64,000 bases of DNA from Mycolicibacterium mucogenicum DSM 44124 (GCF_005670685.2 NZ_CP062008.1:2480001-2544000), one strand, 5' to 3'. Positions 1-8,381 are shown, numbered from the stretch's first letter. The notes: a model not told the origin generated them from the sequence alone. A program made the numbers and translations.

Positions 1-1
1 A

Positions 2-355
2 GTCGTCGCCGAGTACGACATCGCCGCTCCACGAGAGTTGTTGGTGGTCAACAAGATCGACGCCGCCGGCGACCTGGCGCTGGCCCACCTGCGGCGCGCG
101 TTGCCGGACGCCGTGTTCGTGTCAGCGCACACCGGTGAGGGGCTGGACCGGCTGCGGCTGCGCATGTGCGAGCTGGTCGAGCCGACCGACGCCGCCGTCG
201 ACGTGACCATTCCCTACGAGCGGGGCGACCTCGTGGCCCGCGTGCACGCCGAAGGACGGGTCGAGGCCACCGAGCACACCGCTGACGGCACCCGGATCAA
301 GGGCTGGGTGCCGATGGCGCTGGCCGCCAGCCTCGGCGAGTTCGTCACCGCCTAG
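2..355 (+). CDS. hflX: GTPase HflX, C-terminal part (gene begins before the window)
   Basis: The reading frame is open from the window edge and encodes the last 117 residues of a ribosome-associated GTPase. HflX splits stalled ribosomes and acts in heat and antibiotic stress. Visible features are the G4 guanine-specificity motif NKID near the left edge, a G5-like region (VSAHTGEGL), and the C-terminal alpha/beta domain with the IPYERGDLVARVH segment typical of HflX. The GTP-binding P-loop and the N-terminal HflX domain lie outside the window. It ends with TAG just before a convergent gene. Assignment rests on the HflX-type C-terminus and on its position near lexA, as in other mycobacteria. 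Confidence 0.88.
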   Translation, partial: VVAEYDIAAPRELLVVNKIDAAGDLALAHLRRALPDAVFVSAHTGEGLDRLRLRMCELVEPTDAAVDVTIPYERGDLVARVHAEGRVEATEHTADGTRIKGWVPMALAASLGEFVTA

Positions 356-356
356 T

Positions 357-1958
357 TCAGGCGGCAGCCTTGGCCGGCTTGTCGGCCTTCTCGGCAGCCG
401 GCTTCACGGCCTTGGGGGTCTTGACCTTCTTGTCCTTCTTCGGCTTCTTGGTCTTGTCGCCGGCCTTCTCGCCGCCCTTGTCGGTGGCAGAGGTCTGACC
501 GTCCTTCGCCGGGCCCTGATCGGAGGTCGGATCGGTGCCGGGCTTCGGGTCCTGCTTCGGGCCGGTCGTGTCGGTGGTCTTGGGGTCGGTCACCTTGGTA
601 TCGGGTGTCTTCGTATCCGGGGTCTTCGTATCCGAGGTCTTGGTGTCGGTGGCCTTGGTGTCGGTGTCCTTGGGATCCGAGGTCGTCGACAGCTTCGGGG
701 CGGTGGCGGGCGCGAGCTTGGTGTCACCGGTCGGCGTGGCGGACACCGCGGTCGGCGTGCTCGACGTGTTGCGGGCCGCCACCGTCGTCGGCGTCGGGGC
801 CGGAGTGGTCGCGGCGATCGGAAGCTGCACCTTGCCGCCGGTGATGTCGCTGATCGCGGCCTTGACGCCCTGGCCGGCCGCGTTGATCAGGTCCACGGTC
901 AGCGTGATGGGGTTGAGCAGCGGGATCAGCCGGAACGGCGCCGGGACGCCCGGGCTGAGGCTGCGGTCGTAGCCGGTGTCGATGAGCACGCGGAGCACGG
1001 GGGAGACCAGGTCGACGATCGGCTTGATGATGAAGCTGGTGTGGGTGAAGCCGCCGAATTCCAGGAACGGCCGGACGATCGGCAGGGTCTTGGTCGGGAT
1101 GGTGATGTAGGTGGTGTCGCCGTACACGGTTTGATTCTTCGGATCGGTGAGCGCGGCGTTCAGTTCCGGAGCCGTGTATTCGAGGTCGGGGATTTCGCCG
1201 ACGTCGCTGTTGGCGTTCGGCGCCAGGTAGGTGCCGTGGACGTACCAGAAACCGGCGATGGCGTTGAGGTCGGCGAGCAGGTTGATCGGGTACAGCGGGA
1301 AGTCGGCGACGCCGTCGTACTCGAACGCGATGTCGGTGGTCTTGATACCGGTGTTGGTGGGTGCCGGCAGGCCGAAGGTGACGTCCCAGATCGGCACCGT
1401 GCCGAGGAGCGCCAGCCGTTCGAACAGGCCGCCGTTGGGCCGGTTGGTGTTGCCGATCATGACGAACGCCAGTGCGTCCTTCTGTGCCTGGGTCAGGCCG
1501 CCGAGTGTGGACTTCTCCCGGCTGACGATGTTGCCGCCCTGGGAGTAGCCGAAGATGATGACGGGATTCTGGGGCGTCGCTGTCGGCAGGGCCAGCTGTA
1601 GCGCCGTATCCAGCGCTTGGATGCCCTGGCCCGTCGAGTCGTTCCACTTGGCGCCGGACAGTCCACCCCAGCCGGGCAGGGGGATCGGCCAGAACTGGGC
1701 GGGATAGTTGATGCCTTTCAGCGTGCAGGTCGGCTGAGTGCACAACGGGTTGAACGGTGCGATGTAGTAGTTGTCGGCGTTCTCGCGGTAACCGGCCACG
1801 ATGTTGGCATTCGGCGTGCCGGTGCCCGGGACGATCAAGGCGGTCGCGGCGAGGGTGAACGCGGCGGTCACCATGGAAACCACGCCCAGCAGAACGGTGC
1901 TCAGCACCGTCAGCATCACGGCTGCGGCTGCGGGGATGGTGCGTCCGAATGTGCGCAT
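357..1958 (-). CDS. Exported PE-PPE-domain serine hydrolase with Lys/Thr-rich tail
   Basis: The protein has 533 residues from the chosen ATG, which follows a GAAAGGGGGCG ribosome site; an ATG 14 codons upstream lacks one. A basic start and a hydrophobic helix (about residues 10-38) act as a signal or anchor. The next ~330 residues match the PE-PPE alpha/beta-hydrolase domain: a GYSQGG nucleophile elbow near residue 137 and a late GGFTHTSF histidine segment. The family includes mycobacterial cell-envelope esterases and acyltransferases. The last ~150 residues are low complexity, with repeated DTKT/PDTK units followed by a very basic KKPKKDKK tail that may bind cell wall or glycans. There is no PE or PPE N-terminal domain. 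Substrate unknown. Confidence 0.8.
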   Translation of the reverse strand: MRTFGRTIPAAAAVMLTVLSTVLLGVVSMVTAAFTLAATALIVPGTGTPNANIVAGYRENADNYYIAPFNPLCTQPTCTLKGINYPAQFWPIPLPGWGGLSGAKWNDSTGQGIQALDTALQLALPTATPQNPVIIFGYSQGGNIVSREKSTLGGLTQAQKDALAFVMIGNTNRPNGGLFERLALLGTVPIWDVTFGLPAPTNTGIKTTDIAFEYDGVADFPLYPINLLADLNAIAGFWYVHGTYLAPNANSDVGEIPDLEYTAPELNAALTDPKNQTVYGDTTYITIPTKTLPIVRPFLEFGGFTHTSFIIKPIVDLVSPVLRVLIDTGYDRSLSPGVPAPFRLIPLLNPITLTVDLINAAGQGVKAAISDITGGKVQLPIAATTPAPTPTTVAARNTSSTPTAVSATPTGDTKLAPATAPKLSTTSDPKDTDTKATDTKTSDTKTPDTKTPDTKVTDPKTTDTTGPKQDPKPGTDPTSDQGPAKDGQTSATDKGGEKAGDKTKKPKKDKKVKTPKAVKPAAEKADKPAKAAA

Positions 1959-2369
1959 CCCTCGCCCCCTTTCGACGTCGCCGACCCCGGTCATCGGCAC
2001 CCGTTTCGCATCGTCGCACTGTGGCCTGGCCGGTACCCGGCGTTTGCCGAAAATTTGTCGACCGTGTCGATTCTTCGGTACGGCCGTACCGACTGACCGT
2101 GGGTGAAATCACACCGTAGCCATACCGCCTGTGGGGCAAGGTCTTTCGCTGCGCGGGAGGGGTGGGGCTGCCTGTGGTCGTCAACGGTGCGAGTCGTTCG
2201 GCACTAAGCTTTGAACAACATCGGCTGCGCACCCCTACCGGACGCGCCCGCTGATCACGTCGTGGAACGGCTGAGAGCCTTCAGTTCCCTCTGCACCAGC
2301 ATTTCTCGCGGCGACCGATACTGCCGCCGGCATTGTCGACCCCCCGTGCCGGAAAGGCTGTGTCCCTTC
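1959..2369. other. Divergent intergenic region with palindrome and helicase leader
   Basis: This stretch of about 410 bases holds no convincing gene. It separates the minus-strand hydrolase from the plus-strand helicase. It contains a perfect 16-bp palindrome (2076-2091) and a possible -10 element TAAGCT at 2205-2210. That would give the helicase mRNA a leader of about 150 nt. Long leaders are common for cold-inducible DEAD-box helicase mRNAs, but no known RNA motif is recognised here. Confidence 0.5.
2076..2091. promoter_or_regulatory. Perfect 16-bp palindrome, candidate operator
   Basis: The sequence CGGTACGGCCGTACCG is fully self-complementary. It lies 118 bp upstream of the PE-PPE hydrolase start and about 115 bp before the helicase -10 element. 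Its size and symmetry fit a dimeric repressor site (TetR- or GntR-like), but no regulator gene is adjacent. Which of the two genes it would control cannot be decided from sequence. Confidence 0.45.
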
Positions 2370-3752
2370 ATGTCCGCAGAACAATCATCGTCGTTCGCCG
2401 AGCTCGGCGTTCCCGAGGCGCTCGTCGCCTCGCTCGCCGGCCGCGGCATCGCTGCGCCGTTCCCGATCCAGATCAGCACGCTGCCCGACACCCTCGCGGG
2501 CCGGGATGTGCTCGGCCGCGGCCGCACGGGCAGTGGCAAGACGCTGGCCTTCTCCATTCCGCTCGTGGCCCGGCTGGCCGGCGCCGCGCGGCACCCGTCG
2601 CGTCCCACCGGTCTGGTGCTCGCCCCGACGCGCGAACTGGCGACCCAGATAGCCGCGACCGTCGAACCGCTGGCCACCGCCGTCGGACTGAAGGTGACCA
2701 CCATCTTCGGTGGCGTGTCGCAGAACCGCCAGGTCGACGCGCTGCGCGGCGGCGTGGATATCGTCATCGCCTGCCCGGGCCGTCTCGAAGACCTCATGAA
2801 GCAGAAGCTGGTGAGCCTCGACGCCGTGCAGGTCACCGTGCTGGACGAGGCTGACCACATGGCCGACCTCGGCTTCCTGCCGGGCGTCACCCGGATTCTG
2901 GCGGCCACGCCCGCCGGCGGGCAGCGCATGCTGTTCTCCGCGACGCTCGACAACGGCGTCGACAAGCTGGTGCGGCGCTTCCTGTCCGACCCGATCACTC
3001 ACTCTGTCGACGAGATCGACGCGCCGCCGCCGGCCATGACGCACCACGTGTTCCACGTCGCCGGTGCGGCCGAGAAGCGCGACCTGGTGCAGCGACTGGC
3101 GTCGGGCACCGGCCGCCGCATCCTGTTCATGCGCACCAAGCACCAGGCCCGCAAGCTGGCCCGGCAGCTCACCGAGGCCGGCGTGCCGTCCGTCGACCTG
3201 CACGGCAACCTGTCGCAGCCGGCGCGTGATCGCAACCTGGCCGCGTTCAGCTCGGGCGAGGCGCGCGTGCTCGTCGCCACTGACATCGCCGCGCGCGGCG
3301 TGCACGTCGACGAGGTCGAGCTCGTCGTCCACGTCGATCCGCCGGCCGAGCACAAGGCCTACCTGCACCGCTCGGGACGCACCGCCCGCGCCGGCAGCGC
3401 CGGCGATGTCGTGACCGTCGTGCTGCCCGAGCAGCGCAAGGACGCCCAGCAGCTGCTGCGCAAGGCCGGCATCACGGCCCGGCCGCAGGAAGTCGTCGCC
3501 GATTCGGCGCCGGTGCAGGCACTGGTCGGCGAGATCGCGCCGTACCGCGCGCCGGCACCCAAGGAGGCGCCCGCGCCTCGCGGCGGCAACCGTCCGGCCA
3601 AGACCGCGACGGCGGGACAGGCGCAGCGTCGCCGCCGCCGCAGCACAGGCGGTCTGCAGGCTCCTGGCCGTTCGCAGGCAGGACGTTCGCAGTCGCAGTC
3701 GGGTCGTTCGCAGGCCGGCCGTTCGCAGTCGGGACGTAGCCAGTCTCGGTAG
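2370..3752 (+). CDS. DEAD-box ATP-dependent RNA helicase, RhlE-like
   Basis: The 460-residue protein carries the full DEAD-box motif set in order: FPIQ of the Q motif, GRTGSGKT (Walker A, about residue 51), PTRELATQ (Ia), DEAD (II, about residue 159), SAT (III), DIAARGVHV (V) and HRSGRTARAG (VI, about residue 333). It should unwind RNA duplexes using ATP in RNA decay, ribosome assembly or cold adaptation. The start is the ATG after GGAAAGG, where the Q-motif region begins; upstream in-frame codons look like untranslated leader. The C-terminal 60 residues are basic, with several RSQAGRSQSG-type repeats, a typical RNA-binding tail. Confidence 0.92.
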   Translation: MSAEQSSSFAELGVPEALVASLAGRGIAAPFPIQISTLPDTLAGRDVLGRGRTGSGKTLAFSIPLVARLAGAARHPSRPTGLVLAPTRELATQIAATVEPLATAVGLKVTTIFGGVSQNRQVDALRGGVDIVIACPGRLEDLMKQKLVSLDAVQVTVLDEADHMADLGFLPGVTRILAATPAGGQRMLFSATLDNGVDKLVRRFLSDPITHSVDEIDAPPPAMTHHVFHVAGAAEKRDLVQRLASGTGRRILFMRTKHQARKLARQLTEAGVPSVDLHGNLSQPARDRNLAAFSSGEARVLVATDIAARGVHVDEVELVVHVDPPAEHKAYLHRSGRTARAGSAGDVVTVVLPEQRKDAQQLLRKAGITARPQEVVADSAPVQALVGEIAPYRAPAPKEAPAPRGGNRPAKTATAGQAQRRRRRSTGGLQAPGRSQAGRSQSQSGRSQAGRSQSGRSQSR

Positions 3753-3792
3753 TTCGTGCCCGGCGACGCGCCGGATGTGGGCCCGCTCACAA

Positions 3793-3830
3793 CCAACCGT
3801 CCGGTTGGGATAAGTTGTTGCAAACTTATC
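3793..3830. promoter_or_regulatory. Two abutting inverted repeats before the acyl-CoA dehydrogenase
   Basis: Two perfect inverted repeats lie side by side. CCAACCG-TC-CGGTTGG spans 3793-3808. GATAAGTT-GTTGCA-AACTTATC spans 3809-3830. They end 18 bp before the start codon and just ahead of the GGAGG ribosome site. The first resembles sites bound by TetR-family repressors of mycobacterial lipid genes; the second could be another operator or an mRNA hairpin. No regulator gene is adjacent. Confidence 0.6.
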
Positions 3831-3848
3831 CAGTACCGGAGGTCTCGC

Positions 3849-5006
3849 ATGGGTGTCATCAAGTACGACCGCACGTTGTTCGAACCCGAGCACGAGCTGT
3901 TCCGGGAGTCCTACCGCGCGTTCCTCGACCGGCACGCCGAGCCCTACCGCGAGGAATGGGAGAAGGCCAAGATCGTCGACCGCGAGGTCTGGCGCGAGGC
4001 GGGTAAGCAGGGCTTTCTCGGCATGGCCGTACCGGAGGAGTACGGCGGTGGCGGGAACCCGGACTTCCGCTACAACGTCATCGTCAGCGAGGAGACCGCG
4101 GCGGGACGGCACAGCGGCCTGGGCTTCACGCTGCAGAACGACGTCATCGCGCCGTACCTGCTGGAGCTGGCCAACGACGAGCAGAAGCAGCGCTGGCTGC
4201 CCGGATTCTGCAGCGGTGAACTGATCTGCGCCATCGCCATGACCGAACCGGGCACCGGCAGTGACCTGCAGGGCATCAAGACCCGCGCGGTCAAGGACGG
4301 CGACCACTGGGTGCTCAACGGCTCGAAGACGTTCATCACCAACGGCATTCATGCCGACCTCGTGATCGTGGTGGCGTGCACCGACCCCGACAAGGGCGCG
4401 CAGGGCTTCAGCCTGTTCGTGGTCGAGCGCGGCATGGCGGGTTTCGAGCGCGGCCGTCATCTCGACAAGATCGGCCTCGACGCGCAGGACACCGCGGAAT
4501 TGTCGTTCACCGACGTCAGAGTTCCGGCCGAGAACCTGCTCGGGGTCGAGGGCATGGGATTCGTGTATCTGATGCAGAACCTGCCCCAGGAGCGCATTTC
4601 CATCGCCGTGATGGCAGCCGCCGCGATGGAGGCCGTTCTGGAATCGACATTGCAATACGCCAAGGAGCGTAAAGCGTTCGGCAAGCCGATCGGCAGCTTC
4701 CAGAACAGCCGATTCGTGTTGGCGGAACTGGCGACGGAGGCCACCGCGGTGCGAATCATGGTCGACGAGTTCATTCGCCTGCATCTCGATCGAAAGCTGA
4801 CAATCGACCAGGCGGCGATGGCCAAATGGTATTCGACAGAGGCGCAGGTCCGTCTGGTCGACCGGTGTCTGCAGCTGCACGGTGGCTACGGGTATATGCG
4901 CGAATATCCCATTGCCCGGGCATTCCTGGACTCGCGGATCCAGACCATCTACGGCGGAACCACCGAGATCATGAAGGAGATCATCGGCCGCGGATTGGGC
5001 GTTTAA
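3849..5006 (+). CDS. Acyl-CoA dehydrogenase (FadE family)
   Basis: A flavoprotein of 385 residues, the usual length for acyl-CoA dehydrogenases, which introduce the alpha-beta double bond in acyl-CoA and pass electrons to ETF. Signature segments are AMTEPGTGSDL (about 130-140, FAD/substrate site), the QLHGGYGYMREYPIARAF region (about 342-359) and the C-terminal YGGTTEIMKEIIGR. At the position of the medium-chain catalytic Glu there is Gly370. Glu248 in LPQERISIA sits where long-chain and isovaleryl-CoA enzymes place their base, so this is probably of that subtype. Start chosen at the ATG after GGAGG. It stands alone behind a double inverted repeat, suggesting dedicated repression. Chain-length preference cannot be read. 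Confidence 0.9.
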   Translation: MGVIKYDRTLFEPEHELFRESYRAFLDRHAEPYREEWEKAKIVDREVWREAGKQGFLGMAVPEEYGGGGNPDFRYNVIVSEETAAGRHSGLGFTLQNDVIAPYLLELANDEQKQRWLPGFCSGELICAIAMTEPGTGSDLQGIKTRAVKDGDHWVLNGSKTFITNGIHADLVIVVACTDPDKGAQGFSLFVVERGMAGFERGRHLDKIGLDAQDTAELSFTDVRVPAENLLGVEGMGFVYLMQNLPQERISIAVMAAAAMEAVLESTLQYAKERKAFGKPIGSFQNSRFVLAELATEATAVRIMVDEFIRLHLDRKLTIDQAAMAKWYSTEAQVRLVDRCLQLHGGYGYMREYPIARAFLDSRIQTIYGGTTEIMKEIIGRGLGV

Positions 5007-5179
5007 CTAATTGCCGCGCGAATTTATTTGCATATCGAACCGCGACACACTGGTGCGTCACTGCCCGATATCCCGCACGATGGGCATGAACTGAAGCAAA
5101 GTTGACAGAATCTCTCAATCAAGAGAGTTTGTCTGACGGAATTTGTATCCGGAGTTTTGCCGACCGCGGGAGGAATTCG
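5007..5179. other. Intergenic region upstream of the LGFP gene
   Basis: No gene is seen in these 173 bases. A TTGACA hexamer at 5102-5107 could be a -35 element. A small inverted repeat, CTCTC-AATCAA-GAGAG, follows at 5112-5127. No convincing -10 hexamer lies at standard spacing, so the promoter call is weak. Confidence 0.3.
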
Positions 5180-7393
5180 ATGACCGGGCTGCGAACCCGC
5201 GGCGGATGGGCTGGTGTCTGGGCCCTTTCTGTCGCGGTGGCATTGCTCATGGCTCCGACGGCATACGCGACACCGGAAAGCGACGCCGACGCGGCGATAT
5301 CCCACACGTGGGATGCCGCGGGCGGTGACACAGGTGAGCTGGGCGCCAAGGACGGTGACGTCTACCAGGTCGGCGCGGGCTTTGCGCAGAACTTCGCGGG
5401 CGGCAAGATCTATTTCAGCGAGAGCACCGGCGCCCACCTCATCTACGGCGCGATTCTCGACAAATATCAGGCGCTGGGCGGCGCCGCGGACAGCGATCTC
5501 GGCTTCCCGACCATCGACGAGGGTGCCGGCAAGGCCACCGACAGCCGGAACAGCACGTTCAGCGCCGCCGACAAGCCGGTGATCTTCTGGACGCCCGACA
5601 ACGGCGCCTGGGTGGTCCGCGGTGCCATCAACGCGGCCTGGGACAAGCTCGGCGGTTCGGCGGGCACCCTCGGTGTGCCCACGGCCGACGAGTCCTGGAA
5701 AGGTGACGTCGTCACCCAGCCCTTCACCGGCGGTGAGGTGAGCTGGAACGCCAAGACCAAGACCTTCACCACCACGCCGGCCGACCTGGCCGGCCAGCTG
5801 ACCGGGGTGGACGTGCCGGGCGACGCGACGACGGCCATCGCCGCGGCGCGCCGCGCGGCCGGCGGCCCGCAGGGCACCCTCGGGGACGAGCAGGGCGCTC
5901 AGTACAAGGTCGGCGACGGCGTGGCGCAGAACTTCGCCGGCGGCACCATCTTCTATTCGCCGGCGACCGGTGCGCACGCGATCACCGGCGACGTGCTGGC
6001 CAAGTACCGCGCAGCCGGCGGACCGCAGGGCGATCTCGGATTCCCCGCGAGCAACGAGACCGACGGCGGCATTGCGCCGAAGAGCCGGATCGCCACCTTT
6101 GCCGCCGCCGACAACCCGGCGATCTTCTGGACGCCCGAGCACGGCGCGTTCGTCGTCCGCGGCGCGATGAACGCGGCGTGGGACAAGCTCGGCGGCGCCA
6201 CCGGCAAGCTCGGCGCACCGACCGCCGACCAGACGGTCAACGGCGACGTCGTCAGCCAGAAGTTCAGCGGCGGGTCGATCTCGTGGAACAAGTCCACCCG
6301 GGCGTTCAGCACCGAGCCGGCCGAGCTGGCGTCGCAGTTGGGCGGCCTGCAGGTGCCCAGCGTCGATCTGCCGGGTGGCGTGACCTCGCAGGCCGACGAG
6401 TCCGGCAAGTGGTACCAGTTCCACTGGTGGTGGCTGCTGGCGATCATCCCGCTGTTGCTGGTGGTGGTCGGCATCGTGATCGCAGCGCTGCTGCGACGCC
6501 GGCGGAGTGCCGGCCAGGACGCCGTCGACGACCAGGACGCGTACGACTACGACGACCACGAGTTCGGCGACGGGGAGTACGGCGATCCGCAGTATGCGGA
6601 CGGCGGCGCCGACAGCGAGTACGGCGACGAGTACCCGGCCGAGGACCAACATTTCGACGGCCCGCACGGGGGACCCGAGTTCCAGAGCAACCCGGACGTC
6701 ATCGACACAGCGCCGACGGTGTACCCCGATTTCACGGCCGGGCAGCCCGTGGACGAGCCGGCCGCGGATGAGCCGGCCGCGGATGAGCCGGCCGACGCCG
6801 AGTTCGAGGCACAGGCCGAAGCCGAGGCCCAGCCGGTGGACGCAGCCGAGCCCAGTGAGCCCACCGAGTCGGAGCCGGAAGGCGACGAGCCGACTAAGTC
6901 GGTGCAGCTTCCCGAGGCCCTGCGTCGCGGTGGTGCGGCAGCGGGCCTGACGGCGGCCGGGTTGGCGGGCTTCGCGGGCCTGCGGCCCCGGGACGCCGGC
7001 GAGCGGGCGGCTGACGAGGGTGCGCCCGAGCCGCAGGAGCAGATCGCCGAGGCCGAGGCGGAGGACGTGCCGGCAGCGGAACCGGCTGCCGAAGCGCCCG
7101 TGGAAGCGCCGGTGGACGAGCCGCCGGCGATCGCGACGCCGGCCGAGGAGGCCGTGGTGGCCGGCCCGGCCAGCGGCAGGCACCACGCGCTGGGGGCCGA
7201 GGAGCCCGAGACCGCGCAGATGTCGTTCCGCGTTGCCACGGGTGCGGAGCCGCCCGAGGGCTACGGCATCAAGGCCAATACGGAGTCGGGTTTGTACTGG
7301 GTGCCGGGGTCCCCCGGATATGACGAAGCGCCCGTCCAAATCTGGTTTGCCAGTGAGGAATTCGCGGTCACCAACGGGTTCATCCGCGGCTGA
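5180..7393 (+). CDS. Membrane-anchored LGFP-repeat protein with C-terminal sunset-like domain
   Basis: The 737-residue protein starts at the ATG after GGGAGGAATTCG and has a signal peptide ending near AYA-TPE. The exported part holds two long blocks of LGFP-type repeats (motifs DLGFP, TLGVP, KLGAP), repeats found in actinobacterial envelope proteins and thought to bind the cell wall. A membrane helix follows (about residues 416-438). Then comes an acidic, disordered region of ~250 residues, including three DEPAA units, probably cytoplasmic. The last ~50 residues (EGYGIKANTESGLYWVPG to EEFAVTNGF) match the short domain found at the end of actinobacterial ribosomal protein L17 (sunset domain). 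Function unknown; a cell-wall tether or sensor is plausible. Confidence 0.82.
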   Translation: MTGLRTRGGWAGVWALSVAVALLMAPTAYATPESDADAAISHTWDAAGGDTGELGAKDGDVYQVGAGFAQNFAGGKIYFSESTGAHLIYGAILDKYQALGGAADSDLGFPTIDEGAGKATDSRNSTFSAADKPVIFWTPDNGAWVVRGAINAAWDKLGGSAGTLGVPTADESWKGDVVTQPFTGGEVSWNAKTKTFTTTPADLAGQLTGVDVPGDATTAIAAARRAAGGPQGTLGDEQGAQYKVGDGVAQNFAGGTIFYSPATGAHAITGDVLAKYRAAGGPQGDLGFPASNETDGGIAPKSRIATFAAADNPAIFWTPEHGAFVVRGAMNAAWDKLGGATGKLGAPTADQTVNGDVVSQKFSGGSISWNKSTRAFSTEPAELASQLGGLQVPSVDLPGGVTSQADESGKWYQFHWWWLLAIIPLLLVVVGIVIAALLRRRRSAGQDAVDDQDAYDYDDHEFGDGEYGDPQYADGGADSEYGDEYPAEDQHFDGPHGGPEFQSNPDVIDTAPTVYPDFTAGQPVDEPAADEPAADEPADAEFEAQAEAEAQPVDAAEPSEPTESEPEGDEPTKSVQLPEALRRGGAAAGLTAAGLAGFAGLRPRDAGERAADEGAPEPQEQIAEAEAEDVPAAEPAAEAPVEAPVDEPPAIATPAEEAVVAGPASGRHHALGAEEPETAQMSFRVATGAEPPEGYGIKANTESGLYWVPGSPGYDEAPVQIWFASEEFAVTNGFIRG
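6752..6796 (+). repeat. 15-bp tandem repeat, three copies
   Basis: Three near-identical 15-bp units (consensus GAtGAGCCGGCCGcG) lie in frame in the LGFP gene and encode the DEPAA repeat of its acidic tail. Such an array could vary in number between strains. Confidence 0.85.
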
Positions 7394-7406
7394 CGTGAGT
7401 CACGAC

Positions 7407-7440
7407 TGAGCCCCGCTGCGAGCGACTGCAGCGGGGCTCA
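7407..7440. terminator. Bidirectional hairpin terminator between LGFP gene and lexA
   Basis: A perfect 13-bp stem (TGAGCCCCGCTGC with its complement) encloses an 8-nt loop, midway between convergent stops. The U-tract is poor, as often in mycobacteria. Confidence 0.75.
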
Positions 7441-7459
7441 TCTGTAGGTCCGGCGGGCG

Positions 7460-8149
7460 TCAGATCTTGCGGATGACGGTCACGACCTTGCCGAGCACGA
7501 CCGCGTCGTTGCCCGGGATCGGATCGAACGCCGGGTTGTGCGGCATCAGCCACACCTGGCCCTTCGTGCGCTTGAAGGTCTTCACCGTGGCCTCACCGTC
7601 GATCATCGCCGCGACGATGTCCCCGTTGTCGGCCACGTTCTGCTGCCGCACGACGACCCAGTCGCCGTCGCAGATCGCGGCGTCGATCATCGACTCGCCG
7701 ACCACCTTCAGCAGGAACAGCGAGCCCTCGCCCACGAGTTCGCGGGGGAGCGGGAAGACGTCTTCGACGGCTTCTTCGGCCAGGATCGGGCCACCGGCGG
7801 CGATCCGGCCGAGCACCGGGACGAAGGTCGGTTCGGGCAGTGCGTCCGAACCGGCGACGTCGGTGGTGATGGTGGCGCCGGTCGAGTCGTCCGCGCCGCG
7901 CACGTCCACGGCGCGCGGGCGGTTCGGGTCGCGGCGCAGATAGCCCTTCTTCTCCAGCGTGCGCAGCTGGTGGGCCACCGACGAGGTCGAGGTGAGCCCG
8001 ACGGCGTCGCCGATCTCCCGGATGCTGGGCGGATAACCGCGCGTGGTGACCGAGGTGCGGATGACGTCGAGGATGGTCCGCTGGCGCTCGGTGAGGCTGC
8101 TGGACCGTCCGCCTGGCTGGGCGTCCGTTGTGTCGGTGCTGTCGCTCAT
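7460..8149 (-). CDS. lexA: SOS repressor LexA
   Basis: The 229-residue LexA protein represses SOS genes and cleaves itself when RecA filaments form. An N-terminal winged HTH ([13 protein letters not shown] to [11 protein letters not shown], residues 18-70) is followed by the S24 protease domain. The cleavage bond is Ala118-Gly119 in GRIAAGGP. The catalytic dyad is Ser153 (VVGESM) and Lys190 (ATVKTFKR). The chosen ATG gives the N-terminus MSDSTDTTD; the upstream in-frame ATG would run into the operator region. A LexA box lies 33 bp upstream, giving autoregulation. The divergent neighbour is the LysM division-inhibitor-like gene, the usual mycobacterial arrangement. Confidence 0.96.
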   Translation of the reverse strand: MSDSTDTTDAQPGGRSSSLTERQRTILDVIRTSVTTRGYPPSIREIGDAVGLTSTSSVAHQLRTLEKKGYLRRDPNRPRAVDVRGADDSTGATITTDVAGSDALPEPTFVPVLGRIAAGGPILAEEAVEDVFPLPRELVGEGSLFLLKVVGESMIDAAICDGDWVVVRQQNVADNGDIVAAMIDGEATVKTFKRTKGQVWLMPHNPAFDPIPGNDAVVLGKVVTVIRKI

Positions 8150-8181
8150 GGAGACGAATCTAGCCCAGTGCGCACGATTCA

Positions 8182-8197
8182 TCAAACATGTGTTCGA
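8182..8197 (-). promoter_or_regulatory. LexA (SOS) box of lexA
   Basis: TCAAAC-ATGT-GTTCGA matches the mycobacterial LexA box TCGAAC-N4-GTTCGA with one mismatch. It sits 33 bp upstream of the lexA start, the place for autorepression. Confidence 0.85.
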
Positions 8198-8275
8198 GAT
8201 CGGGCGGCTCGGCGTGTCGCGGGGTGGATCCGGTTGTGACGTCGCGAAAGGGGTCGCGGAGTCGGGGAACGGAAC

Positions 8276-8298
8276 TTGTCGGTGGGTGGTCGTATCGT
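8276..8298 (+). promoter_or_regulatory. PafBC-type (RecA-independent DNA damage) promoter for the LysM gene
   Basis: TTGTCGGTG, then 8 nt, then TATCGT fits the published RecA-NDp consensus tTGTCRGtg-N8-TAnnnT exactly. In mycobacteria this promoter type is activated by PafBC on DNA damage without RecA. It points toward the LysM-domain gene, 103 bp from its start codon. Confidence 0.75.
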
Positions 8299-8308
8299 TC
8301 GCAACAGT

Positions 8309-8381
8309 TCGATCACATGTTCTACCGTTCGAACATTTGGGCGATATAGTCGAACATAAGAGCGATCGAACCTATGTACGA
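8309..8381 (+). promoter_or_regulatory. Cluster of degenerate LexA boxes before the LysM gene
   Basis: Four 16-mers resemble TCGAAC-N4-GTTCGA. They are 8309-8324 (TCGATC-ACAT-GTTCTA), 8329-8344 (TCGAAC-ATTT-GGGCGA), 8350-8365 (TCGAAC-ATAA-GAGCGA) and 8366-8381 (TCGAAC-CTAT-GTACGA, one mismatch). The last two abut. The best copy ends 19 bp before the ATG. At least one is likely a working operator; the weak ones may add cooperative binding. Confidence 0.6.

Noticed and set aside
2385..4880. An 831-codon minus-strand open frame across the helicase and acyl-CoA dehydrogenase
   Set aside because: Shadow frame of two clear plus-strand genes; no start signal and no conserved sequence.
6752..6796. 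Short tandem repeats in the LGFP and phosphatase genes considered as CRISPR-like or mobile elements
   Set aside because: They are in-frame, directly adjacent coding repeats without spacers.
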